Positions 33,052-42,446 are shown, counted from the first letter of the stretch. The stretch is 46,216 nt of DNA from Sedimentisphaerales bacterium (GCA_016927855.1 JAFGLV010000108.1:1-46216); one strand, 5' to 3'. Made by a program: numbers and translations. Notes: generated by a model from the letters alone, not told the origin.

Positions 33052-33222
33052 AAGTCTGCCGCTTTTGGCCGCCAACATGGTTCGGCGGTATCACCATCCC
33101 CCTTGGGCAGGTTCTCGGGGGCACTTCGCGGACCGCGTGCCAAGCGACACACCGGTCCTGCCTCCATCATGCTGGCGGCCCAAAGCGGTCGACTCCCAAT
33201 CATCCTTCATCAATCATCAATG

Positions 33223-34221
33223 CTAGGGTTTCCAGCGAAGCTGGGCCAGTTCTTCCTTGGTGCGGATGAACTTGACGGTGCCGTCATTGAGCAGGACGCA
33301 GCCGCCTTTGGGGTCGTGGTTGTCGAAGGTGAACAACTCCGGCCCGCCATGCTGGTTCCAGCCCGCCCTCGTCTCGAACAGCAGCACCGTATCGCCCGGC
33401 GAATTCGGCCCGCAGTCTGGGTTCATCGCGTAGTCCGATACCCACGAACGGACGGTTTGGTCGCGCGTCGCACTACCGGCCACTTCCTCCCGCGACTCGT
33501 TCGCATCAGCACTCGCCAGTCTGCGCGCGACGGGGCATCTGAACATCGCAGCTATCTGCAGGTCGGTGTAGGTGCGTCGCATCGGTTCACCACCGCGACT
33601 CATCCGGTACTGCCGCAAGCTCTCCGCAACAGCATCGCACCAGTGATTGGGATCGGGGTAGGAATCATCGAAGTGTAAACCCCCTATCGAAAATGCACAC
33701 CACCACCGCAGCCGGAGCCTCTGGATTCCCGCCGGCTCGAGGATCGACCTATCCGCCAGCCTGTCAGGATAGCGAAGGGTCATGCTGCTCCAAGTGATCT
33801 TGCTTCCAGTGATCACCTTCCCGTCGTAGACCTGCAACGACGCGACACGAGTGCCGGCACGGTAACAGACGATCTTGATGGGCGCAGGTGAGACGCTCCT
33901 GCCCCACATCCGACCCTCATACACCCCTTGACTTGCCTGTTGTGCAAAGGTCTTGATGACATTCGGATCTTCAACTACCCACGTATCGCAGGATCGAATG
34001 TACGCCGTTTCGTTTGCATCGAATATGCTCTCCAGTTCTTTGATGGTGAAGAAATAGTGCATCGCGCCGTAACGACAGTGAGCCTCCAAGCGCGTGCACT
34101 CGCTCAAGTCCGGGAGACGATTTCTGGCTCTCCAGGTCCATAAGAGAACAAAGATGAGACAAATGCCTAACAGCAACAGCCAAACGACTCGGCCTATGCT
34201 CGCTGCGGCTGACTTGCGCAT
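33223..34221 (-). CDS. Planctomycete-type membrane-anchored protein with DUF1559-like C-terminal H...DG motif
   Basis: 332-aa protein with a single N-terminal anchor (VVWLLLLGICLIFVLLWTW) and a mixed alpha/beta extracytoplasmic part. The last 70 residues (DYAMNP, GDTVLLFETRAGWNQHGG, NHDPKGGCVLLNDGTVKFI) resemble the C-terminus of planctomycete pseudopilin-like DUF1559 proteins, which carry an H-X-DG signature. The N-terminal pilin-like GFTLVELLVV motif is absent, so this is not a standard DUF1559 protein. A GAGAGGA lies about 10 nt before the ATG. It shares the phrase WVVEDPNVI with WLVEDANVI of the 44500 protein. The function is unknown. Confidence 0.65.
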   Translation of the reverse strand: MRKSAAASIGRVVWLLLLGICLIFVLLWTWRARNRLPDLSECTRLEAHCRYGAMHYFFTIKELESIFDANETAYIRSCDTWVVEDPNVIKTFAQQASQGVYEGRMWGRSVSPAPIKIVCYRAGTRVASLQVYDGKVITGSKITWSSMTLRYPDRLADRSILEPAGIQRLRLRWWCAFSIGGLHFDDSYPDPNHWCDAVAESLRQYRMSRGGEPMRRTYTDLQIAAMFRCPVARRLASADANESREEVAGSATRDQTVRSWVSDYAMNPDCGPNSPGDTVLLFETRAGWNQHGGPELFTFDNHDPKGGCVLLNDGTVKFIRTKEELAQLRWKP

Positions 34222-34415
34222 GTCTCGTCCTCTCAGTGATCCGCTGTCAGGTCACGCGGGCGCCGGGCGCAGGCGGCCTGTCGCGCTCGTGCGCGTCTGG
34301 ATAGAATTGTATCACATGTATGGTCACAAGTCCAGAATCAGGTGCTGGGATGCATCCTGCAGGGTGCTGTGCATAACTGGAAGTGAATTCCTCGACCGAC
34401 ACCGGGCAATAGCCT

Positions 34416-34564
34416 TGTCATTCCAACCAAGAGCTTGCCCTGAGCGAAGTCGAATGGGCCGAAGGCCGTGTGGAGGAATCTGGCTGCGAATCGGGCTGTT
34501 CTTTGTTCGTGACCAGATTTCTCCGCTCCGAACTGCCTTCGCCAGTTCTCCGGTCGAAATGACA
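34416..34564. repeat. Composite element with TGTCATT/AATGACA ends
   Basis: 149-bp stretch bounded by TGTCATT (34416-34422) and AATGACA (34558-34564). It contains TTGCCCTGAGCGAAGTCGAA, a palindrome-like motif (GCCC...GGGC, 34437-34459), and CGGTCGAAATGACA. This combination strikes me as a widely dispersed intergenic repeat. The remainder of the spacer 34222-34710 holds nothing else that I can support. Confidence 0.65.
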
Positions 34565-34710
34565 CACAAAGCCAAGTCGCGCTGATCGCCGACCGGCGTT
34601 GCGTTGGAGGGGCTGAATGTGCTATAATCGGATAGCAATCGCAACAGACGGGCTCCGAAGCGAGCCATATACGACGACGCAACCATGCGATGTGAGGAAG
34701 GGAACTGGTG

Positions 34711-37700
34711 ATGCACATGTCCCGACGGATGGTGTTTTCGATAGTGGTCGCACAGGCGGTCTGCGGCGTCCTGCTGGGCCAGCCGGGCGCGGTGGTCATC
34801 AATGAGATTTATCAAGACCCCGATCTGAACTACGAGTGGGTCGAGTTCATCGAGCTGCACAATCCCGGCGCAACCGACGTGGACCTGTCGGGCTGGTACT
34901 TCAGCGACGGCATTTCGTTCACCTTCGGCGCCGGCGCCACGCTGCCGGCGGGCGGCTATCTCGTCGTGGCGCAGGACCCGATCCAGGTGCTGGAGAAGTG
35001 GGAAACCAAGCGTGCTGACCTGCCGACAGAGAAGGTCTTCGGGCCCTTTGGCGGCAAGCTCAATAACGAAGGCGAGCGGCTCGTCTTGCGCGATGCGACC
35101 GGTGCGGTCGCCAACGAGGTCGATTACCAGCTTGGCTTCCCCTGGCCGACGGTGGGCGACCCGATCCCCGACGGCACGGCCGGCACGTCGCACTCGATCC
35201 AGTTGGTCCATCCGCTGTTGGACAACGACCTGGGCGGCAGTTGGCGCTCCGCCAGCCCGACGCCGGGCGCGCGCAATACGCAGGTCTTTACCGATAACAC
35301 GCCACCGCACATCCGCCAGGTGAAACATCTGCCCAAGCAACCCAAGTCGGGCGACATCGTGTCGATTACGGCCAAGATCACCGACCCCGACGGCGTCGAT
35401 AGGGTCATGCTGGTCTATCAGCTCGTGGACCCCGGCGCGTACGTCCCGGTAACACTGCCCAACTACCCTTCCAGCAACCCGGCCACCGTCCACAATCCCG
35501 CCTACGGCAACAACTGGGTGACCGTCGAAATGCACGATGACGGGATCGACGGTGACGAAATCGCAGGCGACGACATCTACACGGCTCAACTGCCTGCGGC
35601 CATGCAGCGGCATCGACGGCTGGTACGGTACCGGTTCTTCTTGATCGACAACGAAGGCAACCATCTGGAAGTGCCCTACGACGATGATCCGCAGCCGAAC
35701 TTCGCTTACTTCGTGTATGACGGGGTTCCCGCCTGGCGCGGCGCGATCCAGCCGGGCAGCTCGGACCCGAGCCGGAGCGAGGTGGTCACCTACGGCGAGG
35801 AGCTGATGCGGTCGCTGCCGGTCTATCACCTGATCTCGCGCGAGACCGACGTCATGAACTGCCTCTACAACAGTGCCTACGACAACACGTCCTACTATTT
35901 CTCGGGCACGCTCGTCTACGACGGCGAGGTCTACGACAACATCCACTACCGCGTCCGGGGCCAGGCCTCGACGTTCCGGACGGGCAAGAACAAGCTCAAG
36001 ATCGACTTCAATCGAGGTCACTACTTCCAGCCGCGTGACGACTGTGGCAACGAGTATCAGGAGAAATGGGACAAGATGAACGTCGGGACCGGTGTCTGTC
36101 CCTGGTGGCAGTATCCGCATCCCGGCAGTTGGGACGTGGGCACGCGCGGGATGGTGATGAACGAGGCGCTGGCGTTCCGGTTCTACAACATGGCCGGCGT
36201 GCCAAGCTGCAATACGAACTACTTCCAACTGCGGATCATCGACAACGTCGCTGAGGCCAACCCGAACGACCAGTACGAAGGCGATTTCTGGGGCTTGTAT
36301 TTTGCGATCGAGCAGCCCGACGGCGCCTACCTCGACGAGCATGGGCTGGCCGAGGGCAACATGTACCGGATGGATGGCGGCTACAACGCCACGCACCAGG
36401 GACCGACGCGCATCGCCAACGGCGCGGACGTGTCGAGCTTTATCAGCGGCTTGCGCAGCAGCAGTCCGGACTGGTGGGCACAGAACGTCAATCTTCCGGC
36501 CTACTACAGCTCCAAGGCGATCGGTGTCGCGATCAACGACTCCGACCGGCGGCCCGAATCCAACTGCATTTACTACTGCGACGCCGAGACGAACCAGTGG
36601 TGGGTGCTGCCCTGGGACCTGGACCTGACGTTCGAGTGGGCGACCCACTACACAGAATGGGAGCGTTTTCGGTACGCGTTGACGTATCCGCCGTACGAGA
36701 TCGCCTGTGCCAATCGCGGTAGAGAGCTGCTCGATCTGCTGCTGAGCAGCGACCAGGCGGGTCAGGTGATCGACGAGATTGCTTCGATCATTGCGGCACC
36801 TTACGACGGCAAGACCTTCGTCGAAGCCAACCGTGCCATGTGGGACTATCATCCGCGCACCAGCCGCAAGGGGCAGTTCTACGCCAACAACGAGTTTCTG
36901 CGGAGCCGGGATTGGCAGGGCCTGATCGAATACTACAAGACGTTTCTCTCGCCCCAGGGCTTTTCCGACGTCGCTTCGGGCAGCTATGGCGTCTACGCGC
37001 TGATCGCGGACACGGCGGACGCGGCCATTCCGAACACGCCGACCGTCTCGTACGCCGGAGACGCCCAGTTTCCCGCCAACGGTCTGATCTTCCAGGCGTC
37101 GCCGTTCAGCGACCCGCAAGGCGCCCAGACGTTCGCGGCGACGCAATGGCGCATCGCTGAGGTCGAGCCTAGTACACCTATCGCGCCGCCGGTGGAGCCG
37201 ACGCAGGATGGGACCATCGGCCTGGTCGGATCGGACAACTGGCGGTACTTCAAAGGGCTCCGGGAGCCGTCGGTGTCGCCGGGCGTGTGGCGCACGGCGG
37301 CATTCGACGACTCCGCCTGGCTTCTCGGCAACACCGCCATCGGTTTTGGAGAGTCGTTCATCACTACCGTCCTGGACGACATGCGCGGCAGCTACAGCAC
37401 GATCTACCTGAGAAAGACCTTCGACGTGACGAGTCTCGACGCGATCGACAGGCTCATTCTGGAACTGCGGTACGACGACGGCATCAACGTGTGGATCAAC
37501 GGTCACCTGGTCTTCCAGGACAACGTCGCGTCCGCCGAATTGCCTTGCAGCGCCGTGGCGGAGGCAGCGATAGAGATGATCGACTGGGCTCGATACGACT
37601 TGGGCAACGTCACCGACGTCCTCGTCGAAGGCACGAACGTCATCACGGCTCAAGTCCTCAATGCCTCCGTCAGCGGCAGTTCCGATTGCTTTGCCGACAT

Positions 37701-38502
37701 ACAACTTACCGGCGAGAAGACCCCGGCCACCGTGGAGGAGCCCATTGTGCTGCCGGGACCAGACTATCAGGGCCGGCGTGGCAAGTACGAAATCGACGCG
37801 CTCTGGCAGAGCGAGGAGATCACGACGCCGAACAGCACCTATATGGCGATCCCGGCCAGCGTGGTCGAGCCCGGTCGCACCTACCGGGTCCGCTGCCGCG
37901 TGAAGGACACGACGGGGCGCTGGAGCCACTGGTCACAGCCCGTCCAGTTCGAAGCAGGCGCTCTGCTGTCGGCGCCCATGCTCGACGGCCTGCGGATTAC
38001 CGAGATCATGTACAACCCGCCGGCAGCAGATGCAGGTCGAGGCGAATTGGCGGTCGAGAACAACTGCTTCGAATTCATCGAGCTGCAGAACGTCGGCGCG
38101 ACGACGCTCGATCTGACCGGTGTCTCGTTTGAGGACGGAATCACCTTCTCGTTTGGCGGCAGTCACGTCGAGAGCCTGCCTCCCGGCGGTTTCGTCCTGG
38201 TCGTGCAAAGTGAGGCGGCTTTCCTCTCGCGCTACGGCGCACACCTAGCGGGCCTGATCGCCGGCGAGTACGACGGCAAGCTCGCGAACAACGGCGAGAC
38301 GCTGCGGCTGGTGGATTTCTGGGGCGGTGCCATTGCCGAGTTCGCCTTTAGTGACGACTGGCACAACGGCACGGACGGCGACGGTCTCTCACTGACCCTG
38401 GCGAACCCTCAACGCGATCCGGCGACCTGGAGCGCACCGTCCTCCTGGAGGGCCAGTTCGACGTTCGGCGGTACGCCGGGACGCGAGGACTCCGCCAACT
38501 GA
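34711..38502 (+). CDS. Secreted CotH-kinase-like protein with two lamin-tail domains
   Basis: About 1263-aa exported protein. After a signal peptide (SRRMVFSIVVAQAVCGVLLGQ) comes a lamin-tail domain (VVINEIYQDPDL...WVEFIELHNPG, about 28-150), an Ig-like segment, a CotH domain (about 365-720, with VYHLISRETDVM, NYFQLRIIDN, FWGLYFAIEQPDG and the kinase-like WVLPWDLDLTFEW), a galactose-binding-like sandwich (about 840-1000, YLRKTFDVT, GINVWINGHLV), a fibronectin-like segment and a second lamin-tail domain (LRITEIMYNPP, about 1093-1230). CotH proteins include secreted atypical protein kinases. The frame is open from a GTG at 34708; the ATG at 34711 follows AGGAAGGG. It probably acts at the cell surface. 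Confidence 0.9.
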   Translation: MHMSRRMVFSIVVAQAVCGVLLGQPGAVVINEIYQDPDLNYEWVEFIELHNPGATDVDLSGWYFSDGISFTFGAGATLPAGGYLVVAQDPIQVLEKWETKRADLPTEKVFGPFGGKLNNEGERLVLRDATGAVANEVDYQLGFPWPTVGDPIPDGTAGTSHSIQLVHPLLDNDLGGSWRSASPTPGARNTQVFTDNTPPHIRQVKHLPKQPKSGDIVSITAKITDPDGVDRVMLVYQLVDPGAYVPVTLPNYPSSNPATVHNPAYGNNWVTVEMHDDGIDGDEIAGDDIYTAQLPAAMQRHRRLVRYRFFLIDNEGNHLEVPYDDDPQPNFAYFVYDGVPAWRGAIQPGSSDPSRSEVVTYGEELMRSLPVYHLISRETDVMNCLYNSAYDNTSYYFSGTLVYDGEVYDNIHYRVRGQASTFRTGKNKLKIDFNRGHYFQPRDDCGNEYQEKWDKMNVGTGVCPWWQYPHPGSWDVGTRGMVMNEALAFRFYNMAGVPSCNTNYFQLRIIDNVAEANPNDQYEGDFWGLYFAIEQPDGAYLDEHGLAEGNMYRMDGGYNATHQGPTRIANGADVSSFISGLRSSSPDWWAQNVNLPAYYSSKAIGVAINDSDRRPESNCIYYCDAETNQWWVLPWDLDLTFEWATHYTEWERFRYALTYPPYEIACANRGRELLDLLLSSDQAGQVIDEIASIIAAPYDGKTFVEANRAMWDYHPRTSRKGQFYANNEFLRSRDWQGLIEYYKTFLSPQGFSDVASGSYGVYALIADTADAAIPNTPTVSYAGDAQFPANGLIFQASPFSDPQGAQTFAATQWRIAEVEPSTPIAPPVEPTQDGTIGLVGSDNWRYFKGLREPSVSPGVWRTAAFDDSAWLLGNTAIGFGESFITTVLDDMRGSYSTIYLRKTFDVTSLDAIDRLILELRYDDGINVWINGHLVFQDNVASAELPCSAVAEAAIEMIDWARYDLGNVTDVLVEGTNVITAQVLNASVSGSSDCFADIQLTGEKTPATVEEPIVLPGPDYQGRRGKYEIDALWQSEEITTPNSTYMAIPASVVEPGRTYRVRCRVKDTTGRWSHWSQPVQFEAGALLSAPMLDGLRITEIMYNPPAADAGRGELAVENNCFEFIELQNVGATTLDLTGVSFEDGITFSFGGSHVESLPPGGFVLVVQSEAAFLSRYGAHLAGLIAGEYDGKLANNGETLRLVDFWGGAIAEFAFSDDWHNGTDGDGLSLTLANPQRDPATWSAPSSWRASSTFGGTPGREDSAN

Positions 38503-38666
38503 GCGGAGAGTCGAAGACCCGTAGCAGCAACAGCGGCGCCCCTAGAGCACACTCGCGTTGACTCCCGGCGGCGTTGGGACTATACTGAATCCTGGAACAA
38601 TGGAACTGACCGGCCCTGTGACGCGTGCTGCGGGAGCCATCGACAGGTGCGAAGATACTGGCATAC

Positions 38667-41633
38667 ATGACGTCATCCCATCGAAATGAGGTAGTGCCAC
38701 ATCACAGGCTCGTCGTCAACGTCCTGGTGCTCGTCTATCTTGTCTCCGGTGTCTGCTCGCTCATTGACGAAGTGGTCTGGCTGCGCCTGCTCAAGCTGAT
38801 TATCGGCAACACGGTCTACGCGTCGAGCGTCGTGGTGTCGGTCTTCATGGGCGGTCTGGCTATCGGCGCGGCGCTGATGGGCCGGATTTGCGATCGGATC
38901 AGAAAACCCCTGCGTACATATGCCCGCATCGAGCTGGCCATTACGATATCGGTGCTGCTGTCTCCGACGGCGCTGCGACTTGCGGATACGTTTTATGTGT
39001 GGCTCTGGCGCACGTTCCATCCCGGTCAGAACGTAGTGATCTTCTGGCAGGCGCTGCTGTCGGCCCTCGTGCTGCTGGTTCCCACTGTCCTGATGGGCAG
39101 CACGCTTCCGTTGCTGGCGCGTTTCGTCACATCCGTCGAGAAGGAAACCGGACCACTGGTGGGAAGGCTCTACGCCTTGAACATGCTGGGTGCCGCGGCC
39201 GGGACGTTCCTGGCGGGCTTCGTGCTGATTCGCACCGTTGGGGTGATGGGGACGCTCTACAGCGCGGCAGTTCTGAACGTCGGCGTCGCCTGCGGCGGGT
39301 ACCTGCTGCACCGCATGTCGAACTGGCGAGCCGCGCCGGACGTTGGAGGGGCAACCCCCCGTGGTTGCCCCGGGCAGGCACAGGGGCCTGCCCCTACGGC
39401 GTCGCGGCTCGGGCTCGCGCTGCTGGCCTGCGGCTTCTTCCTGAGCGGGCTGGCGTCTATCGGCTACGAGCTGCTGTGGATGCGCAGCATCATCCACTCG
39501 ATCGGGACGTTCACGTATGTCTTCAGCGCCGTGCTGACGGTCTATCTGGTGGGCAACGTCATCGGGACGATGATCGGCAGCCGCCTGGTGCGGCACGTGA
39601 CGAACCCGGCCGCGACGTACGCCGCGGTGCTGTTCGTGCTCGGCGCCACCGGGGTCGGCTACCTGCCCTGGCTGGACCTGTACAATTATCGGCTGCTACC
39701 TTGGCCGTCGGGACAGCCCGTAATCTCGCTGCTCGGGATAGAAGTGCCGGTGCTGATGGCCCAGCCGATGATCCGATGCACCATCCTCTTTCTGATTCCC
39801 TCGATCGTCATGGGGATCGGCTTTCCGCTGATGGTGCAGGCGTGGGTCAATCGCGTACATCGAGTAGGTCTCTCGACCGGTCTGGCCTACAGTGTCAACA
39901 CGATCGGCGCCGTGCTCGGCGGACTGCTGACCGGCTTTGTCCTGATGCCTCTGCTCGGCTTGCAGGCGTCGATCATCACGCTGGGCCTGGTGGTCGTTTG
40001 GGTTGCCGCGTTGATGTGGCTGGCCTTCGTATTCCCGGCGACGCGCAAATGGACGATTCGCGCCGTCGTGCCGGTCGCGGCTATGTTCGTCTCGGTCTGC
40101 GCGGTCCAGATCCCGCGCGAGCTGTTCGTCCGGACCGTCGCGCTGTCGGGGCGCGAGTTCGGTCACGATATCGTCGCGATGCGCGAGGGGATCAATACCA
40201 CGGTCTCCGTGCACAAGGACCCCAGGTACGGCGCGTTGTATCTGTACACCTCGGGTCGGATCGTCGCCGGCACGTCGCGCGGCTTCCGCGGCGACCAGAA
40301 ACTGCTGGGGCATTTCCCCGTCCTGCTCAACCGGTACGCCCAGCAAACGCTGTCGGTCGGTTTTGGTACCGGCGAGAGCACCGCGTGCCTGGCTATGCAC
40401 GAGATCGAGCAGATCGACTGCGTCGAGATCGCGCCGGAAGTCGTCGATTTCGCGCTGGATTACTTCGGCGAGCTGAACCTGGGCGACCAGCTTGCCGAGA
40501 GCGTCAACATGATCTACATGGACGCACGCAACTATCTGCACCTGACCGAGCAGTCGTACGATGTGATCATGAGCGACTGCACCGGCATGACGCACTTCGC
40601 GGAAAACGGCTCGCTGTTTGCGCGGGATTACTTCGAGATCGCGCGGGACCGTCTCAACGAGCATGGCATGTTCATGTCGTGGATCGACACGTACACAACT
40701 CAAGGCCAGGCAGTGATGAACAGCGTGCTGGGCACGATGACGGAGGTCTTTCCGTATGTGACGCTGTGGTATCCGACGCCGGAGCCGGCGCCGTTCTTCG
40801 TCGTGGTCGGGTCGGAGCAACCCCAGAAGATCTCGATTCAGCACATCGCGCGCGAACTCGAAAAGCCGGCGGTCAAGGAGAGCCTCGCCAAGATCAACAT
40901 GCGCGACGTTATCGACGTGCTGAGCTGCTACATCGCGGACCAGGACGACCTGCGGCGTTTCGTCAAGCAGTACGCGACCAACACGGATGATTTCCCCTTC
41001 ATCGAGTTCATCACGACCCACGAGCGGGCCGGTCGGACCGTCGAGCGGAACTTCTTCCAGACCGTTCGCTCGGACTCCGTCTACAAGCATCTCGACTGGA
41101 CCGGCGTCGATGAGACCACGCGGCAACAACGCCGCGAGCGGCTCGACCGCGTGCGGCAGGTGGCTCGCTACGTTCAACTGTCGCAGACGTCCAACATGTA
41201 CGACGAGAGCCTCGCGTACTGCCTGGAAGGTCTGAAGGTCATCCCCGACTTTCCGGCGTTGCTGATCGCGAAGCGATCGATCGAGCGCGAGATGTTGCGC
41301 GCCGGTTTGCAGGGACTGGCCGCCGGCGATCCCGACACCGCGCTGTCCATCGCGCGCGTCCTGTTGGACAAAGACCCCAACGCCGCGGCCGCGTGGGTTC
41401 TTATCTCCCAGGCCAACCGCGCGCAAGACCGGACGCCCATCGCAATCGAAGCCGCACGGCGCGCCGTCCGATCGGCGCCCTACGACATGAGCGTCTACCA
41501 CAACCTTTGGAGCATCCTGCTCTGGGCGGACGATCCGCAGGGCGCTCAGACGGTGCTGAACCAGGCGGTCGAGGCTTTCGGCAGCGACGCACGCCAGGGA
41601 ACGCCAGCGCCGGTAGACCATCTGGGGTTCTGA
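38667..41633 (+). CDS. Membrane spermidine-synthase-like methyltransferase-fold protein with TPR tail
   Basis: 988-aa protein. Residues about 15-490 form two bundles of transmembrane helices like the fused MFS/spermidine-synthase proteins (CSLIDEVVWLRLL, MGSTLPLLARF, GRLYALNMLGAAAGTFLAGF, IGYELLWMRSI). Residues about 500-830 hold an SpeE-like SAM/aminopropyl-binding domain (SVGFGTGESTACL, DCVEIAPEVVDFA, YMDARNYL, YDVIMSDCTGMTH). A TPR-like helical region ends it. Key polyamine-synthase residues are only partly matched, so enzymatic role is unsure. Residues about 227-244 (GATPRGCPGQAQGPAPTA) come from an inserted palindromic element. The frame is open from a GTG at 38625; no clear Shine-Dalgarno distinguishes it from the ATG at 38667. 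Confidence 0.85.
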   Translation: MTSSHRNEVVPHHRLVVNVLVLVYLVSGVCSLIDEVVWLRLLKLIIGNTVYASSVVVSVFMGGLAIGAALMGRICDRIRKPLRTYARIELAITISVLLSPTALRLADTFYVWLWRTFHPGQNVVIFWQALLSALVLLVPTVLMGSTLPLLARFVTSVEKETGPLVGRLYALNMLGAAAGTFLAGFVLIRTVGVMGTLYSAAVLNVGVACGGYLLHRMSNWRAAPDVGGATPRGCPGQAQGPAPTASRLGLALLACGFFLSGLASIGYELLWMRSIIHSIGTFTYVFSAVLTVYLVGNVIGTMIGSRLVRHVTNPAATYAAVLFVLGATGVGYLPWLDLYNYRLLPWPSGQPVISLLGIEVPVLMAQPMIRCTILFLIPSIVMGIGFPLMVQAWVNRVHRVGLSTGLAYSVNTIGAVLGGLLTGFVLMPLLGLQASIITLGLVVVWVAALMWLAFVFPATRKWTIRAVVPVAAMFVSVCAVQIPRELFVRTVALSGREFGHDIVAMREGINTTVSVHKDPRYGALYLYTSGRIVAGTSRGFRGDQKLLGHFPVLLNRYAQQTLSVGFGTGESTACLAMHEIEQIDCVEIAPEVVDFALDYFGELNLGDQLAESVNMIYMDARNYLHLTEQSYDVIMSDCTGMTHFAENGSLFARDYFEIARDRLNEHGMFMSWIDTYTTQGQAVMNSVLGTMTEVFPYVTLWYPTPEPAPFFVVVGSEQPQKISIQHIARELEKPAVKESLAKINMRDVIDVLSCYIADQDDLRRFVKQYATNTDDFPFIEFITTHERAGRTVERNFFQTVRSDSVYKHLDWTGVDETTRQQRRERLDRVRQVARYVQLSQTSNMYDESLAYCLEGLKVIPDFPALLIAKRSIEREMLRAGLQGLAAGDPDTALSIARVLLDKDPNAAAAWVLISQANRAQDRTPIAIEAARRAVRSAPYDMSVYHNLWSILLWADDPQGAQTVLNQAVEAFGSDARQGTPAPVDHLGF
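39346..39397. repeat. Two-hairpin palindromic element inside the spermidine-synthase-like gene
   Basis: GGGGCAACC...GGTTGCCCC (39348-39371) is followed at once by GGGCAGGC...GCCTGCCC (39372-39393) and CTAC. It encodes GGATPRGCPGQAQGPAPTA in frame, in the loop between the sixth and seventh predicted membrane segments. The GTAGGGGC.../...GCCCCTAC style of ends matches other elements in the window. Confidence 0.88.
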
Positions 41634-41636
41634 CCG

Positions 41637-41661
41637 GTAGGGGGCGAACAATCACTCGCCC
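41637..41661. repeat. GTAGGGGGCGAA palindrome, between the TPR-fusion gene and aat
   Basis: GTAG then GGGGCGAACAATCACTCGCCC, a decayed relative of the palindrome at 22609-22628. It fills most of the 46-bp gap between the two genes. Confidence 0.65.
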
Positions 41662-41679
41662 ACCTCGGACGGACAAGCG

Positions 41680-42264
41680 ATGACACTGACACCGTCGATC
41701 CTGCTGAGCGCTTATTGCCAAGGCTGCTTTCCCATGGCCGAGGAAGACGGGACCGTCTACTGGTACGATCCCGACCCCAGGACCATCATTCCGTTGGATG
41801 CTTTTCAGGTCTCGCGGTCGCTGGCGCGGCGCCTCCGTCACGGCGGCTTCACGGTGTGCTACGACACCGCTTTTCGGGAGGTCATGACCCGCTGCGCCGA
41901 GCCGGCGCCGGGACGCGAGCAGACCTGGATCAGCAACGAGTTCATCGAAGTCTACAGCCGGCTCTACGAGGCCGGCTTCGCGCACAGCGTCGAGACCTGG
42001 ATGGAGGATGAGCTGGTCGGCGGCGTCTACGGCGTCAGCATAGGCGGCCTGTTCGCAGGCGAGAGCATGTTCAGCCGCCGGGCCGACGCCAGCAAGATCG
42101 CGTTGGTCCACCTGGTCGAGAGGCTGCGCCAGAAAGGCTTCAGCCTGTTCGATGTGCAATTCACTACGAGCCATCTGCAGCGTTTCGGCGCTATCGAGGT
42201 TTCTCGGGATCGATATAAGCAATTGCTCGCTCAGGCCTTAACGCTCGACGTGCGGTTCGCCTGA
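41680..42264 (+). CDS. aat: Leucyl/phenylalanyl-tRNA--protein transferase
   Basis: 194-aa cytoplasmic enzyme that transfers Leu or Phe from tRNA to N-terminal Arg/Lys of proteins, marking them for ClpAP (N-degron pathway). The family blocks are complete: GCFPMAEEDGTVYWYDPDPR (14-33), IIPLDAF, CAEPAPGREQTWIS, GVYGVSIGGLFAGESMFSR, ASKIALVHLVERLR and FDVQFTTSHLQRFGAIEVSR. It is shorter than the E. coli protein (about 234 aa), mainly at the N-terminus, as in many bacteria. The spacing of 46 bp after the spermidine-synthase-like gene allows co-transcription. No strong Shine-Dalgarno is visible before the ATG. Confidence 0.95.
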   Translation: MTLTPSILLSAYCQGCFPMAEEDGTVYWYDPDPRTIIPLDAFQVSRSLARRLRHGGFTVCYDTAFREVMTRCAEPAPGREQTWISNEFIEVYSRLYEAGFAHSVETWMEDELVGGVYGVSIGGLFAGESMFSRRADASKIALVHLVERLRQKGFSLFDVQFTTSHLQRFGAIEVSRDRYKQLLAQALTLDVRFA

Positions 42265-42275
42265 TGACGAGAGAT

Positions 42276-42346
42276 GTAGGGTGGGTTCTTGACCCACGCG
42301 TCAAAACGCGCGCCGAGCAAACGCGTGGGTTAAAAGCCCACCCTAC
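42276..42346. repeat. 71-bp long inverted repeat GTAGGGTGGG...CCCACCCTAC
   Basis: Arms GTAGGGTGGGTTCTTGACCC plus ACGCG, and CGCGTGGGTTAAAAGCCCAC plus CCTAC, pair over about 22 of 25 positions around a 21-nt loop containing AACGCGCGCC. It lies 11 bp after the aat stop and could also act as a terminator-like barrier, though no T run follows. It is a typical mobile-type palindrome by shape; no second copy is in the window. Confidence 0.85.
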
Positions 42347-42446
42347 GATGCGTCTTGCCCTTTACACGCAGGCGAGGTAGTGCTATCGTCGCAGGAGATA
42401 CAAATGCAATGTGACACGTATCGGGCCAACAGAAAGGATGACTGCC

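Noticed and set aside
34324..37929. 1200-codon antisense frame across the CotH gene
   Set aside because: It is a shadow of high-GC coding on the plus strand. It shows no start signal or recognisable domain.
39696..41651. Long minus-strand frame antisense to the spermidine-synthase-like gene
   Set aside because: Antisense shadow; Arg/His/Asp-rich, no domain.
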